Shown: positions 8,503-17,237, counted from the stretch's first letter. The stretch: DNA of 64,000 nt from Rikenellaceae bacterium (GCA_015060165.1 SUZC01000003.1:62001-126000), one strand, 5' to 3'. Notes: generated by a model from the letters alone, not told the origin. Translations and numbers: made by a program.

Positions 8503-8628
8503 TTTGAAATCGTATTAAAAAGGTGTTTTCTGCGTTATGCATGCCCTTAAAATGCTCATTTACGCCAAGTAAACTCCGCTTTTGCGGGCTTCACAAGCCT
8601 GGAAAACCCACTTTTTAATACAATTTCA
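8503..8628. repeat. Long palindromic repeat, copy C, at the 3' end of guaA
   Basis: It begins right after the guaA stop. The outer arm GAAATCGTATTAAAAAGGTG (about 8507-8526) pairs with CACTTTTTAATACAATTTC (about 8609-8627) with few mismatches. The inner core reads TCATTTACGCCAAGTAAACT: the stem is TTTAC/GTAAA where copies A, B and D have CATAC/GTATG, so both sides changed together. It may also serve as a 3'-end hairpin for guaA. Confidence 0.7.
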
Positions 8629-8641
8629 GTGATACATATAT

Positions 8642-8681
8642 AAAAAACGACCTCGGAATTTTCGGGGTCGCTTTTTTTGTG
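8642..8681. repeat. 40-bp direct repeat containing a terminator, left copy
   Basis: Six A, a hairpin with CGACC/GGTCG at its base, and seven T. It is identical over 40 bp to 9538-9577. As a terminator it ends the guaA transcript. The two copies bracket the AT-rich gene at 9042. Confidence 0.85.
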
Positions 8682-8745
8682 TGGAGAAAGATAAGGAGAA
8701 TAGAAATTATAGGTGAGAAAGAGAGAAAAAATGAAGAAGCCGTTT

Positions 8746-8779
8746 TTTGAACATCATAACGATATTATTCGTATATTTG
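8746..8779 (+). promoter_or_regulatory. Bacteroidetes-type promoter for the structured leader and 9042 gene
   Basis: TTTG at 8746-8749 and TATATTTG at 8772-8779 are separated by 22 nt. Transcription would begin near 8786, right at the first hairpin of the leader, about 256 nt before the ATG at 9042. Confidence 0.6.
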
Positions 8780-8784
8780 TAATA

Positions 8785-8990
8785 CATTCGGAGGTTTTCG
8801 AATGTGAACATATAAAATATAGCGTTTAGCTATTGTCAGTTGCTCTGAGAAACTACCACTTTATCAAAAGCATACACACGACAATAGGCACAACGCCTAC
8901 GCACTTGCGTGGGTGGTGTTTATCTGTGTATGCAAGTATGTGGTAGTACTTTCAGAGCGTGATAACCCATTCGCGCTTTTTTATGTTTAA
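8785..8990 (+). ncRNA. Highly structured leader or small RNA (candidate, unnamed)
   Basis: Downstream of the promoter come several hairpins. CATTCG/CGAATG (8785-8804) is first, then a short one near TAGCGTTTAGCTA. A long rod follows from about 8850 to 8965: GCTCTGA pairs with TCAGAGC, CTACCAC with GTGGTAG, GCATACACA with TGTGTATGC, and the tip CCTACGCA with TGCGTGGG. No plausible ORF lies inside. It could be a leader controlling the 9042 gene, an independent small RNA, or a folded recombination site. I do not recognise a family. Confidence 0.5.
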
Positions 8991-9041
8991 GCGTGAAGAT
9001 AGAGTGAGCTTCTAAATGTTTAACCATAAAATTCAAGACCT

Positions 9042-9533
9042 ATGAATGCTAAAGTACATGAATTCATCGACAAGATGAAAAAAGAAAAGAAGGAGGAAGA
9101 ATTAAAAGAGAGAAAAAGGCATCTTATATTACTTGGGTTAGTTGATGATAACAAAAAAGATGAAGGAATAGTATATCTTGATGCTTGGGATGGAACTAAA
9201 GAATGTAAATGGGATAACAATGCACAAAAGTACTATAAAGAGAGGATATATAATCCAATAGAAGTAACAGATGAAGAATATCAAGAAATATTAAAATATG
9301 CCCCTATTCCCAAAGAAGAAGCTTTAAAACCAGAACCTGAGACACCGTCAGCAAATACTATAAAATTAATTGCTAATATTCTCCTTTTTCTTAATTTAAT
9401 AGGAGGTTTAATACTTTCTATCATACTAGAGAATTGGATACCGATAGTTTCTGCTATTATATATAGCATATTATTATATCCTCTAATCATTGGCTTCTCA
9501 AAAATTGTAAAGGCTGCAGAAAAGCAACTTTAA
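9042..9533 (+). CDS. Small membrane protein of unknown function, 163 aa
   Basis: Residues 1-27 are extremely rich in Lys and Glu and would form a charged helix or coiled coil. A middle part (30-90) contains GIVYLDAWDGTKECKW, and two transmembrane helices lie at about 107-129 and 132-152, with a short basic tail. There is no signal peptide, so the N-terminus probably stays in the cytoplasm. I do not recognise the family. The gene is much richer in A and T than its neighbours, stands alone behind a long structured leader, and lies between two copies of a 40-bp repeat. All of this points to recent arrival as a unit. Confidence 0.7.
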   Translation: MNAKVHEFIDKMKKEKKEEELKERKRHLILLGLVDDNKKDEGIVYLDAWDGTKECKWDNNAQKYYKERIYNPIEVTDEEYQEILKYAPIPKEEALKPEPETPSANTIKLIANILLFLNLIGGLILSIILENWIPIVSAIIYSILLYPLIIGFSKIVKAAEKQL

Positions 9534-9537
9534 TATA

Positions 9538-9577
9538 AAAAAACGACCTCGGAATTTTCGGGGTCGCTTTTTTTGTG
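9538..9577. repeat. 40-bp direct repeat containing a terminator, right copy
   Basis: Identical to 8642-8681. It acts as a terminator just after the 9042 gene and marks the right border of the cassette-like segment. Confidence 0.85.
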
Positions 9578-9694
9578 GATAAGGCGATAGGTGGAGCTGC
9601 TGCTACGGGTGAAAAATAAAGGCATCCCTGAGAGGAACCAAAGACTATCGTAGTAATTTTGAATCTTGCATTCTTAATTTTGAATTATAGATTG

Positions 9695-9702
9695 TATCTT
9701 TG
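9695..9702 (+). promoter_or_regulatory. -7 box upstream of the UvrD-type helicase gene
   Basis: TATCTTTG matches TAnnTTTG but sits only 5 nt before the ATG at 9708, and no TTG box lies at the right spacing. If used, the message would be nearly leaderless. Confidence 0.3.
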
Positions 9703-9707
9703 TAGCT

Positions 9708-12236
9708 ATGGAATCGAAGATACTACAAGGACTCAACAAGGCGCAGTATGATGCGGTTGTGAATTTTCAGAATCCATCGCTAATCATTGCTGGTGCGGGT
9801 TCGGGAAAGACTCGCGTATTGACTTCGCGCATAGCATATATGTTGGAGCAGGGTGTGAAACCCTATAACATTCTGGCTCTGACCTTTACCAACAAAGCTG
9901 CCTCGCAGATGCGTGAGCGTATCGAGCAGATGGTCGAGGGGTCGGCCAGCCGTTATATCTGTATGGGAACTTTCCACTCGGTCTTTTCGCGCATATTGCG
10001 CGAGAATGCCGAGCGCATAGGCTATACCCAGAGCTACACAATCTACGAGCCGTCGGATTGCAAGAATCTCATCAAGTCAATCTGCAAGGAGCTGAATTTG
10101 GCCGACGATAAATACAAGCCCAACAAGATCCTCTCGCGCATATCGTTTGCCAAGAACTGCTTGATTACCCCTGGAGCCTATGCTGCCAATGCGTCGTATG
10201 CGGCCGAGGATAGGCAGATGCAGATTCCCCGCTTTGGCGAGGTTTACGATCTCTACTGCCGTCGTTGCAAGCAGAATGGAGCGATGGATTTCGACGATTT
10301 GTTGTTGCAGACCAACATTTTGCTCCGTGATTGTCCTGATGTGCTGGCCAAGTATCAGGAGCGATTCCAATATATCCTGGTCGATGAGTATCAGGATACC
10401 AACTATGCACAGTATATCATCATCCGCCGCCTCTCGCAGTTGCACGGCCGAGTGTGCGTTGTGGGCGATGATGCGCAGAGTATCTACTCGTTCCGAGGTG
10501 CAAAGATTGAGAATATCCTCTCGTTCCGCAACGATTATCCTGCGGCTGAGGTCTTTAAGTTGGAGCAGAACTACCGTTCGACCCGAACAATCGTAAATGC
10601 CGCCAATTCGGTCATCGAGCATAACTCGCGCCGTATGAAGAAGGTTTGCTTCTCGGAGGGTGATGCTGGCGATAAGATTCGTGTGGTAAAGAGCTATACC
10701 GACCGCGAGGAGGGCGATATGGTGGCTCAGGCTATTCGTGACCGCCTGCGTGAGACGGGTGACGGCTGGAATGAGGTGGTGGTGCTCTACCGTACCAACA
10801 ACCAGTCGGCTGTGATGGAGTCGGCCCTGCGTAAGCGTGCCATTCCGTATCGTATCTACAAGGGAAGCTCGTTCTACGACCACAAGGAGATAAAAGATAT
10901 GCTGGCCTATATTCGTTTGGTTATCAACCCCAAGGATGATGAGGCTTTCAAGCGTGTGGTGAATTACCCTGCACGAGGAATTGGCGATACTACCGTGGGC
11001 CGTATCGAGGAACTTGCGCGTCAGCGAGGTTGCTCGATGTGGGAGGCTGTCGATACATTGGTGGCCGAGGCTGCCACGTTGGGTGATGCTATGCAGCGTA
11101 CCATTGCCCGCAAGGTTACCGAGTTTGTGAATCTGATTCGCTCGCTCGGAGAGGCTCGCCGCGAAAGGACGTTGTACGACTTCGGTTTGGAGCTGGCATC
11201 GCGTACGGGTATCTTGGCTCTGTATCGTCAGGAGAACACCCCTGAGGCTGCCAGCGCGATAGATAACATCGAGGAGTTGTTGAACTCTATGCAGTTGTTC
11301 CGCGAGCAGCGTGAGGCCGAGATTCGCAATGGCGAGCGTGAGGAGAGTGAACAGCCAACTGTCGAGGAGTGGTTGCAGAGCATTATGCTTCTGACTGATA
11401 TGGACAATGAGTCGGAAGAGGAGGGTGAGAAGGTGACTTTGATGACCGTTCACTCGGCTAAGGGATTGGAGTATAAGTATGTCTATATAGTTGGTTGTGA
11501 GGAGAATCTATTCCCTTCGCAGCGAGCTATGGAAACCCCCGACGGTTTGGAGGAGGAGCGCCGTTTGTTCTATGTGGCCTTGACGCGAGCCAAGCAGGAG
11601 GCTATGCTCTCGTATTGCGAGATGCGTTTCAAGTGGGGAAATATGGAGTTCTCGTCACCGAGCCGATTCCTTAAAGAGATTGATGAGCAGTATATAGATT
11701 GTGATGAGGATTTAAACGCTTCGTCGCGTAACCGCTTTGGTGTGGGTGATGACGATGATGATTCTCGCCACGAATTTGTGGGACGCAATGGTAACTTCAA
11801 GAGTAGCAGTAGCTATGCCGGTCGTGAACGTGCCTATGCCTCGCAGGGGGGAGGAGCTACGCGTGATGGTCGCTCGGCAATCGAGGAGTTGCGTCGCCGA
11901 TTCGATGTGCGCTTCCAGCAGAAGCGTGAGCAGGAGGGTCGCAGTGGTCAGCGAGCAGGAGTGCATAGTGGTCCTGACCCGAAGTTGGTGCAGAGTGTTC
12001 AGCCACGTTCAACCGAGGGTATGCGCCGTGTGCCCGTAACACCTCGCAACGATGCCGTTGCGGCAGGACCGTGCATATATAGTGTGGGCGATAGAGTGGA
12101 GCACCCGAAATTTGGTGTGGGGGTGATTAACCGCATAGAGAATATGGCTACCGACCATAAGGTTGTGGTTGATTTCGGTGGTCAGTATGGCGAGAAGACC
12201 CTGCTGGCGAAGTTTGCGAAGCTCACCAAGTTGTAG
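9708..12236 (+). CDS. UvrD/PcrA-type ATP-dependent DNA helicase
   Basis: An 842-aa superfamily 1 helicase that unwinds DNA 3'-5' in repair and replication restart. Walker A is AGAGSGKT (28-35), followed by LTFTNKAA, the Walker B motif VDEYQDTN, GDDAQSIYSFRGA (motif III), QNYRST (motif IV), VTLMTVHSAKGLEYKYV (motif V) and LFYVALTRAK (motif VI). The C-terminal tail is Gly/Arg/Ser-rich and ends in a small domain starting near YSVGDRVEHPKFGVGVI, the Tudor-like module typical of PcrA that contacts RNA polymerase. PcrA versus UvrD cannot be separated by eye, so no symbol is given. Confidence 0.93.
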   Translation: MESKILQGLNKAQYDAVVNFQNPSLIIAGAGSGKTRVLTSRIAYMLEQGVKPYNILALTFTNKAASQMRERIEQMVEGSASRYICMGTFHSVFSRILRENAERIGYTQSYTIYEPSDCKNLIKSICKELNLADDKYKPNKILSRISFAKNCLITPGAYAANASYAAEDRQMQIPRFGEVYDLYCRRCKQNGAMDFDDLLLQTNILLRDCPDVLAKYQERFQYILVDEYQDTNYAQYIIIRRLSQLHGRVCVVGDDAQSIYSFRGAKIENILSFRNDYPAAEVFKLEQNYRSTRTIVNAANSVIEHNSRRMKKVCFSEGDAGDKIRVVKSYTDREEGDMVAQAIRDRLRETGDGWNEVVVLYRTNNQSAVMESALRKRAIPYRIYKGSSFYDHKEIKDMLAYIRLVINPKDDEAFKRVVNYPARGIGDTTVGRIEELARQRGCSMWEAVDTLVAEAATLGDAMQRTIARKVTEFVNLIRSLGEARRERTLYDFGLELASRTGILALYRQENTPEAASAIDNIEELLNSMQLFREQREAEIRNGEREESEQPTVEEWLQSIMLLTDMDNESEEEGEKVTLMTVHSAKGLEYKYVYIVGCEENLFPSQRAMETPDGLEEERRLFYVALTRAKQEAMLSYCEMRFKWGNMEFSSPSRFLKEIDEQYIDCDEDLNASSRNRFGVGDDDDDSRHEFVGRNGNFKSSSSYAGRERAYASQGGGATRDGRSAIEELRRRFDVRFQQKREQEGRSGQRAGVHSGPDPKLVQSVQPRSTEGMRRVPVTPRNDAVAAGPCIYSVGDRVEHPKFGVGVINRIENMATDHKVVVDFGGQYGEKTLLAKFAKLTKL

Positions 12237-12287
12237 ATATAGAGTCAAGTGAAATTATAGAGAGGTCGCAAGACCTAATTTTGAATT

Positions 12288-13223
12288 TTGAATTTTGGAT
12301 ATCCCATATTAGTCTCGGTCTGCGTCACGACCTACAACCACGCCCCATATTTGGAGCGTGCGGTGGAGAGTTTCCTTGCGCAGAAGTGTGATTTTGGGGT
12401 GGAGATTATCCTGAGTGATGATTGCAGCACGGACTCCACACCCGAAATATGTCGCGCCTATGCAGAGCGTTACCCCGACCGAGTTAGGTTTATAACCTCT
12501 TCGCAGAATGTTGGTATGCGTGCCAACTATCGTCGTACGTTCGAGGCGGCGCGTGGAGAGTATGTGGCCTTGTGTGATGGCGATGATTGGTGGTGCGATG
12601 AGCAAAAACTCTCGCGTCAGGTGGCCCTGATGGAGCTCAACAAAGAGTGCGGAATGTGCTACACCCGAGCTCGAAGGGTACAGGGTGATAGGGAGTGGCT
12701 CTATCCTGCCGGCGAGATGTACACCGACTTCGATAATATGCTCTTCAATAATACTGTCGAGAACTCCTCGGCTGTGGCTCGCAAAGATTTGGTGATGCAG
12801 TATTATGCCGAGGTGCGCCCCGAGGAGCACCCCGAGTGGCTAACGGACGATGCCCCTATGTGGATATGGTTTGCGGCCAAGTCGAAGATGGTGGCAATCG
12901 ACGAGCCTATGGCGGTGCATCGTCTGTTGCCGGAGAGTGTGAGCCAGAGCGGTAACTATGAGCGCAGAATAGCGTTTTGCGACTCGCTGGTCGATATATC
13001 GCTTTGGTTCGATGAGCGTTACGCCGAGGGCAAGCATCGGCAACGACTATGGCGCAAGCGTATGGAGGTAGCCTTGTGGGTACTTTCGCGTGATGGCTCG
13101 ACGGCAGAGTATCTGGAGCGTTGGTTGCAAGACGTAAGGCGCACTCCGCGACTGCTGCTCAATGCGGCAGGCTATGGTCTGCTTGTCAAGCGACTGTTGC
13201 GTAAGATGAAATTGTTAAAGTAG
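12288..13223 (+). CDS. Family 2 glycosyltransferase
   Basis: A 311-aa GT2 enzyme with the GT-A fold that transfers a sugar from a nucleotide donor to an unknown acceptor, probably a surface polysaccharide. The opening VSVCVTTYNHAPYLERAVES is classic. LSDDCSTD (about 43-49) and the metal-binding DGDDWW (97-102) follow. No ATG is available: the frame opens after a TGA at 12282-12284, and the first likely start is TTG at 12288, within a run of ATTTTGA repeats. It is followed by nth after 6 bp, so the two are probably cotranscribed. It is not part of a visible polysaccharide cluster. Confidence 0.85.
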   Translation: MNFGYPILVSVCVTTYNHAPYLERAVESFLAQKCDFGVEIILSDDCSTDSTPEICRAYAERYPDRVRFITSSQNVGMRANYRRTFEAARGEYVALCDGDDWWCDEQKLSRQVALMELNKECGMCYTRARRVQGDREWLYPAGEMYTDFDNMLFNNTVENSSAVARKDLVMQYYAEVRPEEHPEWLTDDAPMWIWFAAKSKMVAIDEPMAVHRLLPESVSQSGNYERRIAFCDSLVDISLWFDERYAEGKHRQRLWRKRMEVALWVLSRDGSTAEYLERWLQDVRRTPRLLLNAAGYGLLVKRLLRKMKLLK

Positions 13224-13229
13224 ATAATT

Positions 13230-13877
13230 ATGACAATAAAAGAGCGATACGAGGGGATAATCGAATATTTCAGTCGCGAGATGCCGGTGGCTGAGAGCGA
13301 ACTGAATTATGGTTCGACTTTCGAGTTGTTGGTGGCGGTGATTCTATCGGCGCAGTGTACCGACAAGCGTGTCAATATGGTCACTCCGGCCCTGTTCGAA
13401 GCCTATCCTACCCCGCAGGCTATGGCCGAGGCTACTGCCGAGGAGATTTTCCCGTATATCAGCAGCATCTCATATCCCAATAATAAGGCGCGTCATCTGG
13501 CCTCGATGGCCCGTATGCTGTGCGAGGAGTTCGGAGGTGAAGTGCCAGCCGATTTGAAGGAGTTGCAGCGTCTGCCCGGTGTGGGTCGTAAGACGGCCAA
13601 TGTGGTGGGGGCTGTGGTTTGGCAGAAGCAGGTTATGCCGGTCGATACCCACGTCTTTCGTGTGGCGGCACGCATCGGCCTGTCGCACAATGCCCGTACC
13701 CCGTTGCAGACCGAGCGTCAGTTGGAACGTCATTTCCCCGGTGAGCTGCTGCCTGTGGCGCATCATTGGCTGATTTTGCACGGCCGTTATGTCTGCACTG
13801 CACGCAATCCGAAGTGTGGTAAGTGCGGTATCAGAGAGTGGTGTCGTGACTTTTCTCGCAGAAATAGCGCGAATTAA
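13230..13877 (+). CDS. nth: Endonuclease III
   Basis: A DNA glycosylase/AP lyase that removes oxidised pyrimidines in base excision repair. The 215-aa length is normal. The helix-hairpin-helix LPGVGRKTANVV carries the catalytic Lys121, and VDTHVFRVA carries Asp139. The C-terminal 4Fe-4S site has the exact spacing CX6CX2CX5C (Cys189, 196, 199, 205). It starts 6 bp after the glycosyltransferase gene. All key residues are present. Confidence 0.95.
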   Translation: MTIKERYEGIIEYFSREMPVAESELNYGSTFELLVAVILSAQCTDKRVNMVTPALFEAYPTPQAMAEATAEEIFPYISSISYPNNKARHLASMARMLCEEFGGEVPADLKELQRLPGVGRKTANVVGAVVWQKQVMPVDTHVFRVAARIGLSHNARTPLQTERQLERHFPGELLPVAHHWLILHGRYVCTARNPKCGKCGIREWCRDFSRRNSAN

Positions 13878-13889
13878 GAAAAGTTTTAC

Positions 13890-13897
13890 TATCTTTG
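13890..13897 (+). promoter_or_regulatory. -7 box upstream of the S41 protease gene
   Basis: TATCTTTG lies 33 nt before the ATG at 13931. No clear TTG box lies about 20 nt upstream. Confidence 0.4.
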
Positions 13898-13930
13898 GAA
13901 AATAGTTTACATATTTTAAAAAGTTAAGTT

Positions 13931-15787
13931 ATGAGAGAGATGGCAATTGTATTGAAGGGGTCGGCTGCGGCTCGCCTGTTTAATATGTTTTTGGTGATTG
14001 CTTGTGCGACTATGTCGCTCTGTGTTGTCGGATGTTCGAGCGACGAGAAAGAGGATATCGATAAGTCGTATGTAGAGGGTGTGAAGATGGCATCTAATAA
14101 GTCGGAGGTGTGTAATGGTTCGGAGCAGATGTTGACCATCACATTCGAGACTGATAATGGATATGCATTGGATACCGATAACTATTCGATGATTAACTTC
14201 TTCGATGGAGCAAGCAGTAGCAAGGGCGGTAAGCATCAGGCTCGTATTCAGGTACGCCAGAATACTTCGGGGCAGACTCGTGCGGCCGAGATTTATATCG
14301 CTGTTACAGGTCACAACCGCACCAAGTTGATGGATATCACTCAGAAGTCGGGTGCCAGCGACGAGGTGGTGGTTTGGATTGACGAGCGTTTGCAGGAGGA
14401 GTATTACTGGATGGACGAGTATAACCAGAAGCACTCTGATTTCGATTTCACGTTGGCTTACGATAAGTTCTTGTCGCAAACCCTGCTCACTCTTACTACC
14501 AACCAGATGGATGGTGGTGTGGATTCTCGCGGTAACCGTTATATATACTCATATATCGAGAAGTTGACCGATGGTCGCGCTTCAAGCGTATCGGGTTACG
14601 GATTGTTGTTGGCTTCGACTGTGTGGACTCTCGACGAGGCTGGTTCGCTCGGTTTTGCTGTCGAGCACGTTTATCCAGGTTCATCGGCCGAGAAGGCTAA
14701 TATCCGACGTGGTGATATCATCTCACAGGTAATGGGTAATGACCTGACCGAGAGCAATATCAACGACTATTGGTATAACTTGCAGTATGGCTCGTTGGGT
14801 GCAACTATTGAAGTGAAGAAGCTCGATGGCTCCTCTCTCGAAGAGGCAAATATAAGCTTGTCGATGGGCAACTATCAGGAGAATCCTGTGGCATTCTGCG
14901 GTGTTGTGGAGTTGCCGGAGGCTGTGGCCGATTCTGGCAAGAAGATCGGTTATCTGAGTTATCTGTCGTTCGATGCCGACTTCGATACCGAGCTTATTGA
15001 GGCTCTGGAGGCACTCAAGAGCGAGGGTATTACCGACCTTATCCTCGATTTGCGTCTGAATGGTGGAGGTTCGGTGAATTCAAGCATCTTGTTGGCAAGT
15101 TCGATTTTGGGTAACAAGTACGAGGGCCAGATCTATGCTACATTGAAGCGTCATCCAAATAACAAACATGGCAATAGCGAGTGTAAGATCGTGAGCAAGG
15201 CAGGCTCTACCGTGTTGCCAGCGTTGGATATGCCAGCATTGTGGGTAATTGCAACGGGTAATACCGCATCGGCGAGTGAGATGGTTATCGCAGGTTTGCG
15301 TGGTTTGGATGTCCCTGTTACAGTTGTGGGAGCTCAGACCGAGGGTAAGAACTGCGGTATGGATGTTATGGAGAAGACTATCGGCCAGGCTACATACTCT
15401 TACGCTCCGATTACCTTCTTGAACTACAATGCAAAGGATTTCACCGATTATGCCGATGGTTTCGAGCCAGATATCGATATCAATAGCTACTACAATAAGT
15501 CGAGCAGCGAAAGTATCAAGTATTTCGCTCGTATCTATCCTATGCCATCAGGCCCATGGGGTGCATCGAACAAGGATTTGGCACTCTTCGAGACCGTATT
15601 GCAGATTTGCGGTACAAGCGTACTCGATCGTGAGAGCGGCGAGAGTACAGCTTTCACAGCTCCTCGTTTGAATATCGCCGAGTCGGCAACCCGTGCAGGC
15701 GAGCCTATCAGGTTGCAGCACAAGCGCAAGGTGTTTGGTGCTACACTCTCGGCATTGGAGCGTGAGCAGTTGGCTCGTCAGGAGTAG
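13931..15787 (+). CDS. S41 family (C-terminal processing) peptidase lipoprotein with PDZ domain
   Basis: A 618-aa exported lipoprotein (lipobox VVGC, Cys35). Residues about 50-140 form a beta domain resembling the BACON-like modules of Bacteroidetes. A PDZ domain lies at about 220-310 (EHVYPGSSAEKANIRRGDII), and the S41 fold runs from about 335 to 530. LILDLRLNGGGSVNSS (370-385) and NTASASEMVIAG (444-455) are the signature blocks; the nucleophile is most likely Ser447. It probably cleaves periplasmic or surface proteins from the C-terminal end, but the substrate is unknown. The following metallophosphoesterase gene starts 65 bp on in the same direction without a terminator between them. Confidence 0.88.
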   Translation: MREMAIVLKGSAAARLFNMFLVIACATMSLCVVGCSSDEKEDIDKSYVEGVKMASNKSEVCNGSEQMLTITFETDNGYALDTDNYSMINFFDGASSSKGGKHQARIQVRQNTSGQTRAAEIYIAVTGHNRTKLMDITQKSGASDEVVVWIDERLQEEYYWMDEYNQKHSDFDFTLAYDKFLSQTLLTLTTNQMDGGVDSRGNRYIYSYIEKLTDGRASSVSGYGLLLASTVWTLDEAGSLGFAVEHVYPGSSAEKANIRRGDIISQVMGNDLTESNINDYWYNLQYGSLGATIEVKKLDGSSLEEANISLSMGNYQENPVAFCGVVELPEAVADSGKKIGYLSYLSFDADFDTELIEALEALKSEGITDLILDLRLNGGGSVNSSILLASSILGNKYEGQIYATLKRHPNNKHGNSECKIVSKAGSTVLPALDMPALWVIATGNTASASEMVIAGLRGLDVPVTVVGAQTEGKNCGMDVMEKTIGQATYSYAPITFLNYNAKDFTDYADGFEPDIDINSYYNKSSSESIKYFARIYPMPSGPWGASNKDLALFETVLQICGTSVLDRESGESTAFTAPRLNIAESATRAGEPIRLQHKRKVFGATLSALEREQLARQE

Positions 15788-15852
15788 ACCGAATTTATTG
15801 ATATAACCCTATGCAATGCATCCCTTTGCGGGGGATTAACGGATTATACATT

Positions 15853-17130
15853 ATGAGAAGAAACTTAAAACTCTTTTCGGCTTTATTGGCTCTTTGCGTA
15901 GGCATGGGGCCAATGACCGTTTTTGCGGAGCGAGGCAGTGAGGACTCGCATAGTGTAGTTTCGGGTAGTGGGGTGACAGTTGAGGCCAATTCAGCTCGGA
16001 ACGCAGCTCAACAGAACTACTCGGTCAACCACGGCCCCTATTTGCAGGGTCTGTGCTACGATGGTGTGATAGTGGTCTTTACCACCTCACATAAGGGATT
16101 TTCCAAGGTTGAGATTCGCAAACGTGGCCAGAGTGAGGTGAGGGTGTGCGACAGCCGCAAGGATGGTCTTATTATGGCCAACAATACTCACAATGTTATC
16201 CGCATCGATGGTCTGGAGCCTGCGACCGATTACGAGTATCGTATCGTGTCGACCAAGGTCGAAGATTTTCAGCCATATAAGGTAACTTTCGGTGAGTCGA
16301 TCTCGACTCCTTGGTATGAGTTCCGTACCTTTGACCCGAAGGCTCGCGAGTTTAACTTTGTGGTTCTGAATGATATCCACGACGATGCCAAGAAGTGCGA
16401 TAAGCTGCTCTCGATGCAGCCGATGGATAAGGCCAATATGGTCTTCTATGTGGGTGATATTATGAGCTACTTCTCATCGCCCGACCAGCCTTATACCAGC
16501 TTTATCGATGTCTCGGTGAATCGCTTTGCCAAGCATAAGCCATTTGCTGTGGTACGCGGTAATCACGAAACTCGCGGCTATTTGGCTCGCACCTACGACC
16601 AGTTCATTCATAACACCCGCGACGGCAAGTATTACGGTTTCTACACCTTCGGCTCGACGGCTGTGGTGATGCTCGACTGTGGCGAGGACAAACCCGATAC
16701 CCACCCTGTCTATGCAGGTTTTGTGGCCTTCGACGAGTACCGTTTAGAGCAGATTGAGTGGCTTAAGGGGGTGCTCAAGAGTAAGGAGTTCCGTCGTGCC
16801 AAGAATCGTATCGTGTTGCTTCACATTCCACCCGCAGTAGAGGCTATGAAGCAGCAGGATGAGAAGGCTGTGAAGGATATGTTGGAGTGGCACGGCAATG
16901 TGCATTGGGGTCAGATTCTGTTGCCTTTGCTCAATAAGGCCGATATCGACCTTATGATTTCGGCTCATCAGCATAGCTTCCACTACTTCGCTCCGCAGAA
17001 GGGTGTTATTGAGTTCCCGTTGGTTATCAATGACAACCACAGCGCAATGTATGTCAGCTCGAACGACGATGGCATCAGCGTAAAGGTTACCAATCAGTCG
17101 GGCAAGGAGTTGATGAATCGTAAGTTTTAA
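15853..17130 (+). CDS. Exported metallophosphoesterase with fibronectin-like N-domain
   Basis: From the ATG at 15853 the protein has 425 aa and opens with a good signal peptide (MRRNLKLFSALLALCVGMGPMTVFA). The open frame reaches back to 15811, but that extension would bury the signal. Residues about 50-160 form a beta sandwich as in purple-acid-type phosphatases. The metal-binding blocks follow: NDIHDD (173-178), VGDIMSY, RGNHETRG (N237 H238 E239), LLHIPP and ISAHQHSFHY (H372, H374). It is likely a periplasmic phosphatase or phosphodiesterase of unknown substrate. Confidence 0.85.
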   Translation: MRRNLKLFSALLALCVGMGPMTVFAERGSEDSHSVVSGSGVTVEANSARNAAQQNYSVNHGPYLQGLCYDGVIVVFTTSHKGFSKVEIRKRGQSEVRVCDSRKDGLIMANNTHNVIRIDGLEPATDYEYRIVSTKVEDFQPYKVTFGESISTPWYEFRTFDPKAREFNFVVLNDIHDDAKKCDKLLSMQPMDKANMVFYVGDIMSYFSSPDQPYTSFIDVSVNRFAKHKPFAVVRGNHETRGYLARTYDQFIHNTRDGKYYGFYTFGSTAVVMLDCGEDKPDTHPVYAGFVAFDEYRLEQIEWLKGVLKSKEFRRAKNRIVLLHIPPAVEAMKQQDEKAVKDMLEWHGNVHWGQILLPLLNKADIDLMISAHQHSFHYFAPQKGVIEFPLVINDNHSAMYVSSNDDGISVKVTNQSGKELMNRKF

Positions 17131-17192
17131 CCATAAAATGGTCGATTAGTATACTTCACGGGGCATAATGTGCCCAAGAAAAATAATTATTA

Positions 17193-17200
17193 TACATTTG
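17193..17200 (+). promoter_or_regulatory. -7 box upstream of the DHH phosphoesterase gene
   Basis: TACATTTG lies 37 nt before the ATG. The -33 element is not clear. A small hairpin GGGCA/TGCCC (17161-17175) sits where it should be. Confidence 0.4.
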
Positions 17201-17237
17201 CATACGAACGAGCAGATGTTCACGAAAACCCACTTTT

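Noticed and set aside
10077..11453. Long open frame on the minus strand opposite the helicase gene
   Set aside because: It lies fully antisense to a well supported gene, has no domain and arises from codon bias.
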